From assembly GCF_000373185.1 (NCBI RefSeq), contig NZ_KB890643.1:1-60100 (forward strand): a stretch of 60,100 nt of DNA, in the 5' to 3' direction. The DNA is from Segatella paludivivens DSM 17968 = JCM 13650. Its GTDB lineage: Bacteria; Bacteroidota; Bacteroidia; Bacteroidales; Bacteroidaceae. The notes under the pieces are model-generated. The model was not told where the DNA came from. It saw only the letters and a program-made list of their open reading frames with translations, and searched no databases. Positions 52,600-60,100 of this stretch are shown here, piece by piece; position 1 is the first letter of the stretch, and each line of letters begins with the position of its first letter. Position numbers and translations under genes: made by a program.

Positions 52600-54600
52600 A
52601 TGAATATTAAAACTAGAATTATAGCCACGTCGTGTGTAATCGTTTTATGGTTTAATAATCTAAGCATCCTTGCTCAAACGCAGCAGAATCCAAATCTGGA
52701 TTTTGGAAATCCAACTACTGAAGAAATGAAAATGACTTCTTGTTCTGTTGAACCTAATGCACCTGCTGTAGTGTTGTGCAAATTAGATAATGTAAACTAT
52801 GAAATTAGAGATAATGACTTTTGTGTTGTTTATGACATAAAAGAGCGTATTAAAATACTGAAACCAGAAGGAAAGGACTATGCCAATGTCAGTATCAATT
52901 ATGTCGACTTTCAAGAAAATCCTATGAACAGTGAAAAGATAAGTGGATTGAAAGCTGTGGCTTTTAATATGACTGACGGAAAAATAGTAAAGTCAAAGAT
53001 GGATGACAAACTTGTATTTCGTGAACGCCTTGACAAGGAAGACATGCTGATAAAGTTTACTGTTCCCCAAGTTAAGGTTGGTACAGTCATAGAATATCAA
53101 TACAAGATAGTGAGTCCTCTTTATTATAATATAAGAAATTGGTATGCACAAGCCTCAATCCCAACAATGTATTCCTATTACCATTTGGTTGTTCCAGAGT
53201 ATTTTCAGTTTAACATGGAAAACACGAGTATATATAAAATGGAGCAAAAATTAAACCCTATTGGATGTGCCTTTAATTATAATGGAGAAAGTTTGAACTG
53301 TAACGGATGTGAATATAAGTTCACTGCATGCAACATGCCTTCTATTAAAGAAGATGGCTTTGTTTGGCATGCTAAGGATTATTGTAATAAGGTAACGGCA
53401 GAGCTTAACAGTATTCATCTTCCAGGAAATTATTTTCAGAATTATGCCAATGAGTGGAAAGATATTGATAAGTCTTTGCTTGATGATGATGATTTTGGAC
53501 ATCGAATGAAAAAATCTAATCCATTTAAGAATGAAATGACGGCTGCTAAAATCTATAATCTAAAAGACAATACAGAAAAGATTGTCGCAATATATCAATT
53601 ATTGAAAAAGAAGTTGAAATGGAATGGTGATTATGGCTTTTGGGGACGTTCTTCTCGCAACATTCTTAAAGATGGTAGTGGTGACAATGCTGATATTAAT
53701 TTTGTATTGATTAACATGCTTAATGATGCTGGTGTTAAGGCTGCTCCTGTCGTTATGAGCACACGTGACAATGGTAGATTACCTCTTACTTATCCTTCGA
53801 GGAAATTCCTTAATACTTTTGTTGTAGGTGCATACACCAATGATTCCACGATGGTATTTATTGATTCGTCAATAGATGATGGATACTTGAATGTCTTACC
53901 GGCTAAGTTGCTAACGAATAGGGCACGTATAATAGAAAAAAATAATTGTAGATGGGTTAACTTGCAGAATATAGCACAAGCCAAAAGAGATATTAGAATA
54001 AGTGCGCAGCTTAATCCTCAGGGGGTATTGACGGGTATGGTTAGATGTACAAGTCTTAATAATCTAGCCGCTAGGGTAAGAGTTGATTTTAAACATGCAA
54101 AAGACAGTGCTACTTTTGTAAGCCAAAAGGCTCGGGAAGAAGGTATTGAAATAACCAAATATAGTATTAGTGACAGAACGTCATTCTCGCCTTCTGTTTG
54201 CGAAGACTATTCGTTTTCAAAGAATTGTGAAGCAACAGCAGACCATATATATGTCAATCCTCTTGTAATCATTCCTATAAATGATAATCCATTTACTGAA
54301 ACTGAGCGGAAACTTCCAATTGAATTTCCATACAAACAAACGATATTGTTAAATGTACACATGACAATTCCTGAAGGATATGTTGTTGAAGAAAAGTGTA
54401 ATGGTGCAAGAATTGAAACGCCTAATAAAGAGATATCATGCCATATAAAGTGTTTGGTTGATGATAAAACCTCTTTTGTACAGTATAGACTAGATATAAA
54501 CGATACTTTTTTTGGTGTAACAGACTATAATATGGTAAAGGATGTTTATGCAAAGATATGTGAGTATAGTAAAAATATGTTGGTATTAAAGAAAATGTAA
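52600..54600 (+). CDS. DUF3857 protein with inactive transglutaminase-like domain
   Basis: A 666-residue secreted protein (signal peptide ends NNLSILAQ). The N-terminal beta-rich DUF3857 domain is at about residues 40-250 (YDIKERIKILKPEGKDYANV, VPQVKVGTVIEYQYKIVSP). A transglutaminase-core-like domain follows at about 320-430. The usual GDCKG active-site stretch reads SGDNADIN, with Asn363 where the Cys belongs, and the His region reads LNTFVVGAY with no His. It therefore looks catalytically dead. It is coupled to a paralogue that keeps these residues by a one-base overlap (TAATG). Probably periplasmic or surface-bound. Confidence 0.85.
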   Translation: MNIKTRIIATSCVIVLWFNNLSILAQTQQNPNLDFGNPTTEEMKMTSCSVEPNAPAVVLCKLDNVNYEIRDNDFCVVYDIKERIKILKPEGKDYANVSINYVDFQENPMNSEKISGLKAVAFNMTDGKIVKSKMDDKLVFRERLDKEDMLIKFTVPQVKVGTVIEYQYKIVSPLYYNIRNWYAQASIPTMYSYYHLVVPEYFQFNMENTSIYKMEQKLNPIGCAFNYNGESLNCNGCEYKFTACNMPSIKEDGFVWHAKDYCNKVTAELNSIHLPGNYFQNYANEWKDIDKSLLDDDDFGHRMKKSNPFKNEMTAAKIYNLKDNTEKIVAIYQLLKKKLKWNGDYGFWGRSSRNILKDGSGDNADINFVLINMLNDAGVKAAPVVMSTRDNGRLPLTYPSRKFLNTFVVGAYTNDSTMVFIDSSIDDGYLNVLPAKLLTNRARIIEKNNCRWVNLQNIAQAKRDIRISAQLNPQGVLTGMVRCTSLNNLAARVRVDFKHAKDSATFVSQKAREEGIEITKYSISDRTSFSPSVCEDYSFSKNCEATADHIYVNPLVIIPINDNPFTETERKLPIEFPYKQTILLNVHMTIPEGYVVEEKCNGARIETPNKEISCHIKCLVDDKTSFVQYRLDINDTFFGVTDYNMVKDVYAKICEYSKNMLVLKKM

Positions 54601-56462
54601 TGAAAAACAATATAGCATTATACATAATTGCAGGATTACTGATGTTTTCGCAATTCTGCAATGCACAGACAAATGTTATTGTGTTGGAGGACAATACTCA
54701 GGTACAAGTCCATGACAAGTCATCTGTAACATGCAACATGCATAGTATGATCAAGGTTATAAATGAAAAAGGTGCCGATGCTGTTAACTTTGATTGCCAA
54801 TGCTCCAAGGATGAGCGTATATCAAGCTTTTCAGGAGTGATCACTGACCAGACAGGACGTGTGTTACGTAAGATTAAAAAAGGAGACCTGCTTAAGTCTG
54901 AGTATTCTCATGAAATGGCAACAGATGACTATATGATGCATTTTCAATATACGCCACCTGTATATCCAATAATAGTAACTTATGATTGGACTGTTGAAAT
55001 GTCAAATGGTTTTGTGTCGCTTCCTTCTTTTGCTCCACAGACGGATTATGATGTGGAGGTAAACCATGCATCCTATAAATTGATAACACCAAATGACAAT
55101 CCATGTAGATATCAATGCATAAATACTAATTGGAAAGTAAACAAAACTACTCTTGGTAATAATACTGTTATTGATGTTTCGATGGATAGTTTGCACGCTA
55201 TACATAAGGAATCATATTCAAAGCCTATATATCAAATCATGCCACGTATACTTTTTGCGCCTGCTGACTTTGTATATAAGGGTACAAAGGGAAGTATGGC
55301 TTCATGGCATGATTTGGGATTGTGGTTTAATGGATTGTTGACCGATAGGAATTTCTTTAACAATACGGCCAAAACCCGAATACATGAACTAACTGATACT
55401 TGCAGGGATGCTAAGTCTAAAATAGCTCTTTTATATCAGTTACTTGAAAAGTCTACTAGATACGTGAGTATTCAACTAGGAATTGGTGGAATGCAACCTA
55501 TTGCCGCCTCTGATGTTTATAATAATGGCTTCGGTGATTGCAAAGGACTGTCAAACTATATGCGTGCCATGCTTAATGAAGCAGGTATTCGCTCTAATTA
55601 TGCTATAATAAGTACAAAATATGATCGTCAGCTGCCGACTTTCCCAAGTCTAGACCTATTTGATCATGCTATATTACAAGTTCCTTTAAAAGGAGATACA
55701 ATATGGATTGAATGCACTGCTCCTGATTTAGCCCTTGGATATGTTCATTCAGATATAGCCGGGCACGATGCTTTAGTGATGACAGATGAAGGTGGAAAAT
55801 TATGCAGGTTGCCAGAATATGCTGATACAACTAATATCCAGCATAGTGATATTGACATAACTCTTGGTCCTGGCAGAATGGCGCTGATTAATATGTCTCA
55901 GTGTTCATATATGAGACAATATGAGGACAAACTCGCGCTTGTTTCGGCTGGTGACAAAGAACGTAAAGAATACATTAATGATGCGATGAAAGTTCCTGAT
56001 GCAGAGATATCAAACATGGATGTCACGTTACATAAGCAGAGTTATTCTGTTCCTTCAATTCAGATTGATGCATGTATTTCAAGTCATGGATATGCCAATC
56101 TCACTGGTAGCAGGCTCTTCGTACCTTTAAATCCTTCTCATAGAGGCTTTTCTATACCGGAATCCAACAATGTTAGAAAACATGATATATACAAAAGTTA
56201 TGGATATATTGATGAAGAGAATATAACAATACATATCCCTGCAGGCTTTACTCTTGAAGCATGTCCACGTGACACTATATGCCAATCACCTTTTGGTAAA
56301 TTAGCTTTCTCCCTTGCTCATAAAGATAACGACATAAAAGTAAATTATAAACTATTGATGAACAAAGGTCTGTTTAGTGCTGATAAATATTCTCAGCTAT
56401 ATGATTTTATGAAATTATTGGCTTCATTATACAGCCAAAAGATAGTGCTGAAGAAAATATAG
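54600..56462 (+). CDS. DUF3857 protein with transglutaminase-like domain (catalytic residues kept)
   Basis: A 620-residue secreted protein (signal peptide MKNNIALYIIAGLLMFSQFCNAQ) of the same layout as the preceding gene. Here the transglutaminase/peptidase core is intact: Cys314 in NGFGDCKGLSNYMRAML, His356 in LFDHAILQV and an Asp soon after in WIECTAPDLALGY. It may cleave or cross-link peptides or proteins outside the cytosol. Its ATG overlaps the stop of the upstream, apparently inactive paralogue, so the two are made together and may form a heteromer. It converges with xerD with 17 bases between. Confidence 0.88.
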   Translation: MKNNIALYIIAGLLMFSQFCNAQTNVIVLEDNTQVQVHDKSSVTCNMHSMIKVINEKGADAVNFDCQCSKDERISSFSGVITDQTGRVLRKIKKGDLLKSEYSHEMATDDYMMHFQYTPPVYPIIVTYDWTVEMSNGFVSLPSFAPQTDYDVEVNHASYKLITPNDNPCRYQCINTNWKVNKTTLGNNTVIDVSMDSLHAIHKESYSKPIYQIMPRILFAPADFVYKGTKGSMASWHDLGLWFNGLLTDRNFFNNTAKTRIHELTDTCRDAKSKIALLYQLLEKSTRYVSIQLGIGGMQPIAASDVYNNGFGDCKGLSNYMRAMLNEAGIRSNYAIISTKYDRQLPTFPSLDLFDHAILQVPLKGDTIWIECTAPDLALGYVHSDIAGHDALVMTDEGGKLCRLPEYADTTNIQHSDIDITLGPGRMALINMSQCSYMRQYEDKLALVSAGDKERKEYINDAMKVPDAEISNMDVTLHKQSYSVPSIQIDACISSHGYANLTGSRLFVPLNPSHRGFSIPESNNVRKHDIYKSYGYIDEENITIHIPAGFTLEACPRDTICQSPFGKLAFSLAHKDNDIKVNYKLLMNKGLFSADKYSQLYDFMKLLASLYSQKIVLKKI

Positions 56463-56479
56463 AAATATTGCTAACTAAA

Positions 56480-57403
56480 TCATTTCTCCTTTGATCTGAT
56501 GTTTCGTGGGTGATGTTCAAGAATTTCCTGCCTAAGTGTAGTAATATCAATGTGAGTATATATTTCTGTTGTACCTATATCTTCGTGCCCTAGCATTGCC
56601 TGTATGGCACGAAGATCAGCACCACCTTTCAATAATGCAGTTGCGAAGCTATGGCGCATGGTATGTGGTGATATTGTCTTTTTAATACCAGCCTTCTCGG
56701 CTTCCTTTTTTATCATTATAAGTATCATCGTACGTGTAAGATGACTGCCTCGACGATTAAGAAATACGTAATCTTCTTCGCCAGTTTTGATATCTAGCTG
56801 TTTTCGGTCATAAAACCATAGGTTTAGTTCCTTTATTGCGCGCTGAGAGATTGGTACAAGACGTTCTTTGCGCCCCTTGCCTATTACCTGAACGAATCCC
56901 TCATCAAGAAATAATTGAGACAGTTTTAAGTTTACAAGTTCTGAAACTCGTAATCCACATGAAAACAAAACTTCTATTATAGCTTTGTTGCGTTGTCCTT
57001 CTTTAGTTGTGAGATCTATTACGTTCTCAAGCTTGTCAACTTCAGGAGTAGACAACACCTCTGGTAGATGTTTCCCTAGATTTGGTGACTCTAGTAGTTC
57101 TGATGGGTCAGTATCTATATATCCGTCTAAAAGTAGATAACGATAGAAAGATCTTACTCCGCTAAGTATTCTTGCCTGTGATGTTGGACCAATACCCTTT
57201 TCGTGAATAGTGGCAGCAAAGTTCTGTAAATCTTCAAGTTGTAACTGCAATACGTTTTTACTTATCTCCAGACAATAGTCAAGCAGACTTTTTATGTCAT
57301 GTATATAAGCGTCAACTGTATTAGTTGAGTAATTACGTTCCAATTTAAGATATCTCTGGTAAGCCTTAAGAATATTAGTGGAATAATTCTTGTCTGTTTC
57401 CAT
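56480..57403 (-). CDS. xerD: Site-specific tyrosine recombinase XerD
   Basis: A 307-residue phage-integrase-family recombinase. The N-terminal SAM-like DNA-binding domain starts AYQRYLKLERNYSTNTVDAY. Catalytic residues are the Arg in SCGLRVSELVNL, Lys in VIGKGRKERLVPI, the His/Arg pair in HTMRHSFATALL, the His in MLGHEDIGTTEIYTHI, and the Tyr in the same stretch. Length and order match housekeeping XerC/XerD, which resolve chromosome dimers at dif. It is transcribed alone from a promoter that overlaps an 83-base tandem repeat. Confidence 0.93.
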   Translation of the reverse strand: METDKNYSTNILKAYQRYLKLERNYSTNTVDAYIHDIKSLLDYCLEISKNVLQLQLEDLQNFAATIHEKGIGPTSQARILSGVRSFYRYLLLDGYIDTDPSELLESPNLGKHLPEVLSTPEVDKLENVIDLTTKEGQRNKAIIEVLFSCGLRVSELVNLKLSQLFLDEGFVQVIGKGRKERLVPISQRAIKELNLWFYDRKQLDIKTGEEDYVFLNRRGSHLTRTMILIMIKKEAEKAGIKKTISPHTMRHSFATALLKGGADLRAIQAMLGHEDIGTTEIYTHIDITTLRQEILEHHPRNIRSKEK

Positions 57404-57420
57404 TTATTTTATTATTTTTG

Positions 57421-57451
57421 CAAAGATAGTGCAAGTCGAACACAATACAAA
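57421..57451 (-). promoter_or_regulatory. Promoter of xerD
   Basis: On the minus strand, TTTG at 57451-57448 and TATCTTTG at 57428-57421, 19 bases apart. A plus-strand -7-like box TATTTTTG at 57413-57420 abuts it, forming a dyad. Confidence 0.65.
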
Positions 57452-57620
57452 ATAAAAAGTATTTTTATTTTTATTGTTGAGACGCAGCCTATCTTCGGCG
57501 CAGGCAGAGTAGTGCAAGTCGAACACAATACAAAATAAAAAGCATTTTTATTTTTATTGTTGAGGCGCCGTCTATCTTGACCGAATGTAGAATAGTGTAA
57601 GCTGGCGCAGATACAAAATA
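57428..57620. repeat. 83-base tandem repeat, about 2.3 copies, between xerD and aroQ
   Basis: Copy 1 is 57428-57510, copy 2 is 57511-57593 and partial copy 3 is 57594-57620, at an exact period of 83. Each begins AGTGCAAGTCGAACACAATA (copy 3 diverged) and holds an A/T-rich dyad (AAATAAAAA / TTTTTATTT). Copies 1 and 2 match closely over about 65 bases. Confidence 0.9.
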
Positions 57621-57641
57621 TAACAATATATTCTTAAGATT

Positions 57642-58076
57642 ATGAAGATTCAAATCATTAATGGTCCAAACCTCAATTTGCTTGGAGTTCGTGAACCAGG
57701 TATATATGGTAGTAACTCTTTTGAGAGCTACCTTCCGCAGCTTAAGGCAAAATATCCTGATATTGAAATAGAATATTATCAAAGCAATATTGAAGGCGAA
57801 CTGATAGATAAATTGCAGAAAGTAGGATTTTCTTATGATGGAATAGTTCTTAATGCAGGCGCATATACGCATACTAGTATTGCCTTGCAAGACTGTATCC
57901 GCAGTTTGAAATGTCCAGTCGTAGAAGTCCATATCAGTAATGTTCATAAGCGAGAGGAGTTCCGTCATCATTCATATCTAAGTCCTGCATGTCTTGGTGT
58001 AATTTGTGGATTCGGACTTGCTGGATATGACATGGCAATACAGGGAATATTAGCTAATATACCTGGAAAGAAATGA
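57642..58076 (+). CDS. aroQ: 3-dehydroquinate dehydratase, type II
   Basis: A 144-residue shikimate-pathway enzyme. The type II motifs are all visible: INGPNLNLLGVREPGIYG (with the catalytic Tyr in GIYG), YYQSNIEGELID, LNAGAYTHTSIAL, EVHISNVHKREEFRHHS (with the catalytic His) and the C-terminal FGLAGYDMAI. It forms dodecamers in other bacteria. Its stop overlaps the next gene by four bases, so the O-methyltransferase is translationally coupled. A repeat cluster separates it from divergent xerD, leaving only about 20 bases of unique leader. Confidence 0.95.
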   Translation: MKIQIINGPNLNLLGVREPGIYGSNSFESYLPQLKAKYPDIEIEYYQSNIEGELIDKLQKVGFSYDGIVLNAGAYTHTSIALQDCIRSLKCPVVEVHISNVHKREEFRHHSYLSPACLGVICGFGLAGYDMAIQGILANIPGKK

Positions 58077-58750
58077 ATAGACACGGAGAAATAAATGTCC
58101 CAGCACTGCAAAGTGTTGAAGAAGACATTAACAATTATATAGCAAAGCATATTGATCAGGAAAGCGAATATTTGTTTAGACTTTATAGGGCAACCAACAT
58201 ACATACAGTCCATGGTCGTATGGCAAGTGGACATATTCAGGGACAGCTTTTAAAGATGCTTGTTGGTATGATTAAGCCAAAGAATATTCTTGAGGTTGGT
58301 ACATTCAGTGGTTATAGTGCCATAAGCATGGCTAATGGACTGGATAGCGACGGAAAGATCTATACGTTTGAGATTAATGATGAAATGGAAGACTTCACTA
58401 GAAAGTGGATTGAAGGTTCTGACGTTGCTGATAAAATAGTTTTTAATATCGGTGATGCAAACATCCTTGCACCCAAATTAGGGATAGACTTCGATATGGC
58501 TTTTATTGACGGAGACAAACGTACTTATATAGAAACCTATGAGATGACAATGAAGATATTACGCAAAGGTGGATATATACTTGCTGATAATACATTATGG
58601 GATGGACATGTAATAGATCCTGCTTATGATCGTGACCGGCAGACTATTGGCATAAGAAATTTCAATGATCATGTAGCTGCTGATGATAGGGTAGAAAAAG
58701 TAATATTACCAATACGTGACGGATTGTCTTTGATAAAGAAGATAAAATAA
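58073..58750 (+). CDS. SAM-dependent O-methyltransferase (COMT-like)
   Basis: A 225-residue class I methyltransferase of the caffeoyl-CoA/catechol O-methyltransferase group. The AdoMet site ILEVGTFSGYSAISMANGL, the acidic motif IYTFEINDEMEDFTRKWI and the metal-binding FDMAFIDGDKRTYIETYE are in the expected order. The target is a small hydroxylated molecule, or possibly a nucleic-acid-linked group, and cannot be read from sequence. It overlaps aroQ by four bases. It is the last chromosomal gene before the repeat and IS region; in other Bacteroidales I would expect further genes after it. Confidence 0.9.
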   Translation: MNRHGEINVPALQSVEEDINNYIAKHIDQESEYLFRLYRATNIHTVHGRMASGHIQGQLLKMLVGMIKPKNILEVGTFSGYSAISMANGLDSDGKIYTFEINDEMEDFTRKWIEGSDVADKIVFNIGDANILAPKLGIDFDMAFIDGDKRTYIETYEMTMKILRKGGYILADNTLWDGHVIDPAYDRDRQTIGIRNFNDHVAADDRVEKVILPIRDGLSLIKKIK

Positions 58751-58771
58751 ACCTCTATTATACTGTACGTT

Positions 58772-59105
58772 CTACCAGAAAAAGTTTTTTTAATGCCACT
58801 AATGTCATAATGTCACAAACCCTTTGTTTATCGGGCTTTAGCCAGTGACATTAAGTGACATTATCGGGGCAAAAGTGGCATTAAACTCCAACTCACACCT
58901 ATTTTTGGCGTTTTTTTCACAATTATGCTATTTACATAATACATATTTGTGCTTATAAAGTTTTATCGAATATAAAGGCAGGTTTCTTGAACAGCATGAA
59001 TAATTCAAAAATCTACTCTATACATATATATAAATATGAGAGAATGATTTTGAAGGATGCAAATAAATATAGAAACTGAGTGAATAAACTATTACCTAAA
59101 TTTTC
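58772..59105 (+). repeat. Iteron-bearing intergenic repeat, copy A3 (long form)
   Basis: Same CTACCAG start, TGTCA iterons and about 335-base extent as copy A2 (26445-26783, inverted). Differences include TGCCA for the first iteron and scattered substitutions and small indels. A2 carries a 63-residue frame that A3 lacks, so it is non-coding. Confidence 0.85.
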
Positions 59106-59123
59106 GGTTCTTCGTCAATTTAG
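59106..59123 (+). mobile_element. Solo ISL3-like terminal sequence
   Basis: GGTTCTTCGTCAATTTAG matches the end of the ISL3 element at 59822 (GGTTCTTCTCTAATTTAG) in 15 of 18 positions and the hairpin at 26806-26832. It follows directly after copy A3. No transposase remnant is beside it. Confidence 0.45.
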
Positions 59124-59177
59124 GGGTGATATTCTCAATAAACGTATTCCGGCTAGAGTCAATTCGCGAAATAAGGC

Positions 59178-59244
59178 ATAGTGATTAGACCCTTATCACT
59201 ATGCAGTTTACGAAGCAGTAGGGAGTGATAAGGGCCTTATCACT
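59178..59244. repeat. Clustered AGTGAT/ATCACT palindromes
   Basis: CATAGTGAT/ATCACTATG at 59178-59204 and the near-perfect AGTGATAAGG-G-CCTTATCACT at 59224-59244. The two share the core sequence, so all four arms can pair with each other. Confidence 0.75.
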
Positions 59245-59406
59245 ATATTGTTCTATTTGCGTTATAAAGTTTCCAATCCTACGATCAAAAGTTTCCATTC
59301 CGATATGGGAAAAATTGTGCTTAAAGACGACCTTGCGTTGTGATGATACAAAATCAGCTCAAATTACGCTCTATTTTACGTTTTATCGTTATAACTGCTA
59401 TTAATT

Positions 59407-59507
59407 ACGTAGCTAGAACGTAGCTTATCGTAGCTAATATTTTTGTTTATATTTTCAACAATGCCTTTAAACAAGGGACTTTCAAGCATGAACGTAGCTG
59501 TGTAGCT
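59407..59507 (+). repeat. Five GTAGCT motifs
   Basis: ACGTAGCT at 59407 and 59418, CGTAGCT at 59429, ACGTAGCT near 59492 and GTAGCT near 59502. Three are 11 bases apart. Confidence 0.6.
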
Positions 59508-59735
59508 ATTTATTTAAAAACGCTTAGAGGGGAATTCTGTAGTTAATTACATGTTCTATTATGACAATTGAAAGGAAATCAACAAGATGTGTTACTTCTT
59601 AAGGATATATTACTGTAGTCCCAATACGCCAATACGTTTGCTTTATATTTTCGAAGGATAGTGTTTATATAAAGGAAAGCCCGCTAGCATAATTTACGAA
59701 AAATTGCGAAATATTGGTGTGATTTCAATTATATT

Positions 59736-59812
59736 GTCACTTTTACCCCAAGATTGTTACCGAATAATCACTCGGGAATGCTGATAAACAGGGGGGGAAG
59801 TGATGAAGTGAC
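59736..59812 (-). repeat. Diverged iteron repeat, copy A4
   Basis: Plus-strand order GTCACTTTTACCCC, TCACT, GATAAACA, a G-run, then GTGATGAAGTGAC parallels the plus strand of copy A2 (CCACTTTTCCCCC, TCACT, ATAAACA, GGG, then GTGACATTATGACATTAGTGAC). Alignment is by eye and weaker than for A1-A3. Confidence 0.45.
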
Positions 59813-59821
59813 GATTATTTC

Positions 59822-60100
59822 GGTTCTTCTCTAATTTAGTTGAAGAATATATGCTCCAGAACCATCTTTCTTCTTAGTAATTTAATGCCTGCTCTACCAT
59901 ACATAGTTCTCTTTACAGCTTTTAGCTTATTTACAAATCCCTCTGTGATTCCATTTGTGACATTTTCCCTAATGGTATTTAATATAGCTCTATAATCGAG
60001 TTTTACGCCTGTTAAAAATGTCTTGAGCGTCCTTATCTTTGTTTTCCAGTATTTCTTCATCCATCTAATAAGTCTGCAACTGTCCGTACCAGTGATAATA
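59822..60100 (-). mobile_element. 3' end of an ISL3-family insertion sequence (continues past the window)
   Basis: The terminal repeat GGTTCTTCTCTAATTTAG starts at 59822 and runs inward to the right. The transposase gene ends 13 bases inside it, the usual ISL3 arrangement. Confidence 0.75.
59836..60100 (-). CDS. ISL3-family transposase, C-terminal part (N-terminus outside window)
   Basis: The frame is open to the window edge, with at least 88 residues read and stop TAA at 59838-59836. The visible C-terminus has the ISL3/DDE signature NGITEGFVNKLKAVKRTMYG followed by RAGIKLLRRKM, which contains the catalytic Glu region (TEGF) and the typical Arg-Ala-Gly/Leu-Leu-Arg tail. An internal Met at 60060 is not the start, because coding sequence of the same type (DSCRLIRW) precedes it. 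Whether the element is intact cannot be judged from here. Confidence 0.85.
   Translation of the reverse strand, partial: IITGTDSCRLIRWMKKYWKTKIRTLKTFLTGVKLDYRAILNTIRENVTNGITEGFVNKLKAVKRTMYGRAGIKLLRRKMVLEHIFFN

Larger units (their letters stand above)
58751..59835. other. 1.1-kb non-coding repeat region
   Basis: No credible coding frame. From left to right it holds repeat copy A3, a solo ISL3-like end, a set of AGTGAT/ATCACT palindromes, five GTAGCT motifs, about 220 bases without clear structure (59510-59730), and a diverged repeat copy A4 touching the ISL3 element. Confidence 0.75.

Noticed and set aside
57489..57971. 160-codon minus-strand frame over aroQ
   Set aside because: It lies antisense to a complete aroQ, runs through the 83-base tandem repeat and has no family motifs.
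59836..60060. Independent small gene starting at 60060
   Set aside because: The frame continues upstream with transposase-like sequence to the window edge; it is the C-terminal part of the ISL3 transposase.

Overview
The window comes from a low-GC member of the phylum Bacteroidota, most likely order Bacteroidales and Prevotella-like. The evidence is a SusC/SusD pair, large TonB-linked outer-membrane proteins, a long two-part IspG, the dapB-lepB-lepB-like-wbqC gene order, and promoters of the Bacteroidota type (-33 TTTG, 19-20 bases, -7 TAnnTTTG). I placed nine promoters of this kind with both boxes at that spacing. Most of the window is ordinary chromosome. The accessory parts are the repeat-rich gaps at about 25.8-26.84 kb and 58.75-60.1 kb.

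Layout. 1-2.5 kb: outer-membrane beta-barrel protein cut by the window edge. 2.7-8.5 kb: ribD, RNase HI-like protein, argS, ADP-ribosylglycohydrolase, tRNA-Arg(CCU), cysteine desulfidase. 8.5-11.3 kb: DsbD-like thiol reductase and Bcp peroxiredoxin. 11.3-19.7 kb: surface-glycan genes, namely a cytidylyltransferase/oxidoreductase fusion, a class V aminotransferase, a divergent CDP-glycerol-type phosphotransferase, three glycosyltransferases, a Kdo/WaaP-type kinase and an LpxL acyltransferase. 19.7-25 kb: MsbA-like ABC exporter, miaB, PAP2 membrane phosphatase, NAD-dependent epimerase. 25.2-28.3 kb: a small barrel protein, a repeat region and a calcineurin-like phosphoesterase. 28.5-31.8 kb: dapB-lepB-lepB-like-wbqC. 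32-38.6 kb: SusC/SusD and a TPR protein. 38.6-41.9 kb: M16 peptidase, PfkB kinase, AraC regulator. 42.1-46.1 kb: TolC-HlyD-MFS efflux operon facing the AraC gene. 46.2-52.5 kb: unknown protein, rpoN, PAP2-like protein, purE, ispG, aldo/keto reductase. 52.6-56.5 kb: two DUF3857/transglutaminase-like secreted proteins. 56.5-58.75 kb: xerD facing aroQ and an O-methyltransferase. 58.75-60.1 kb: repeats and the 3' end of an ISL3-family transposase.

How the genes work together. The 11.3-25 kb block looks like synthesis and export of a phosphate-decorated lipooligosaccharide: nucleotide-activated alcohol synthesis and transfer, core glycosylation and phosphorylation, lipid A late acylation, and flipping by the MsbA-like exporter. 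CyuA, DsbD and Bcp form a thiol/oxidative group. AraC probably controls the adjacent tripartite pump.

The most interesting items are: (1) the fused TagD-type cytidylyltransferase/Gfo-Idh-MocA protein, whose oxidoreductase half has Ser where the family's Glu-Lys-Pro lysine is expected, next to a PLP aminotransferase and a CDP-alcohol transferase; (2) a non-coding repeat family with TGTCA iterons, three clear copies and one diverged, two of which form an inverted pair around a tandem array of small palindromes; (3) a signal-peptidase-like protein that keeps its serine but has lost its lysine and carries a Cys cluster; (4) paired transglutaminase-like proteins, one apparently without its catalytic residues. 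All assignments come from reading the sequence; no database search was possible.
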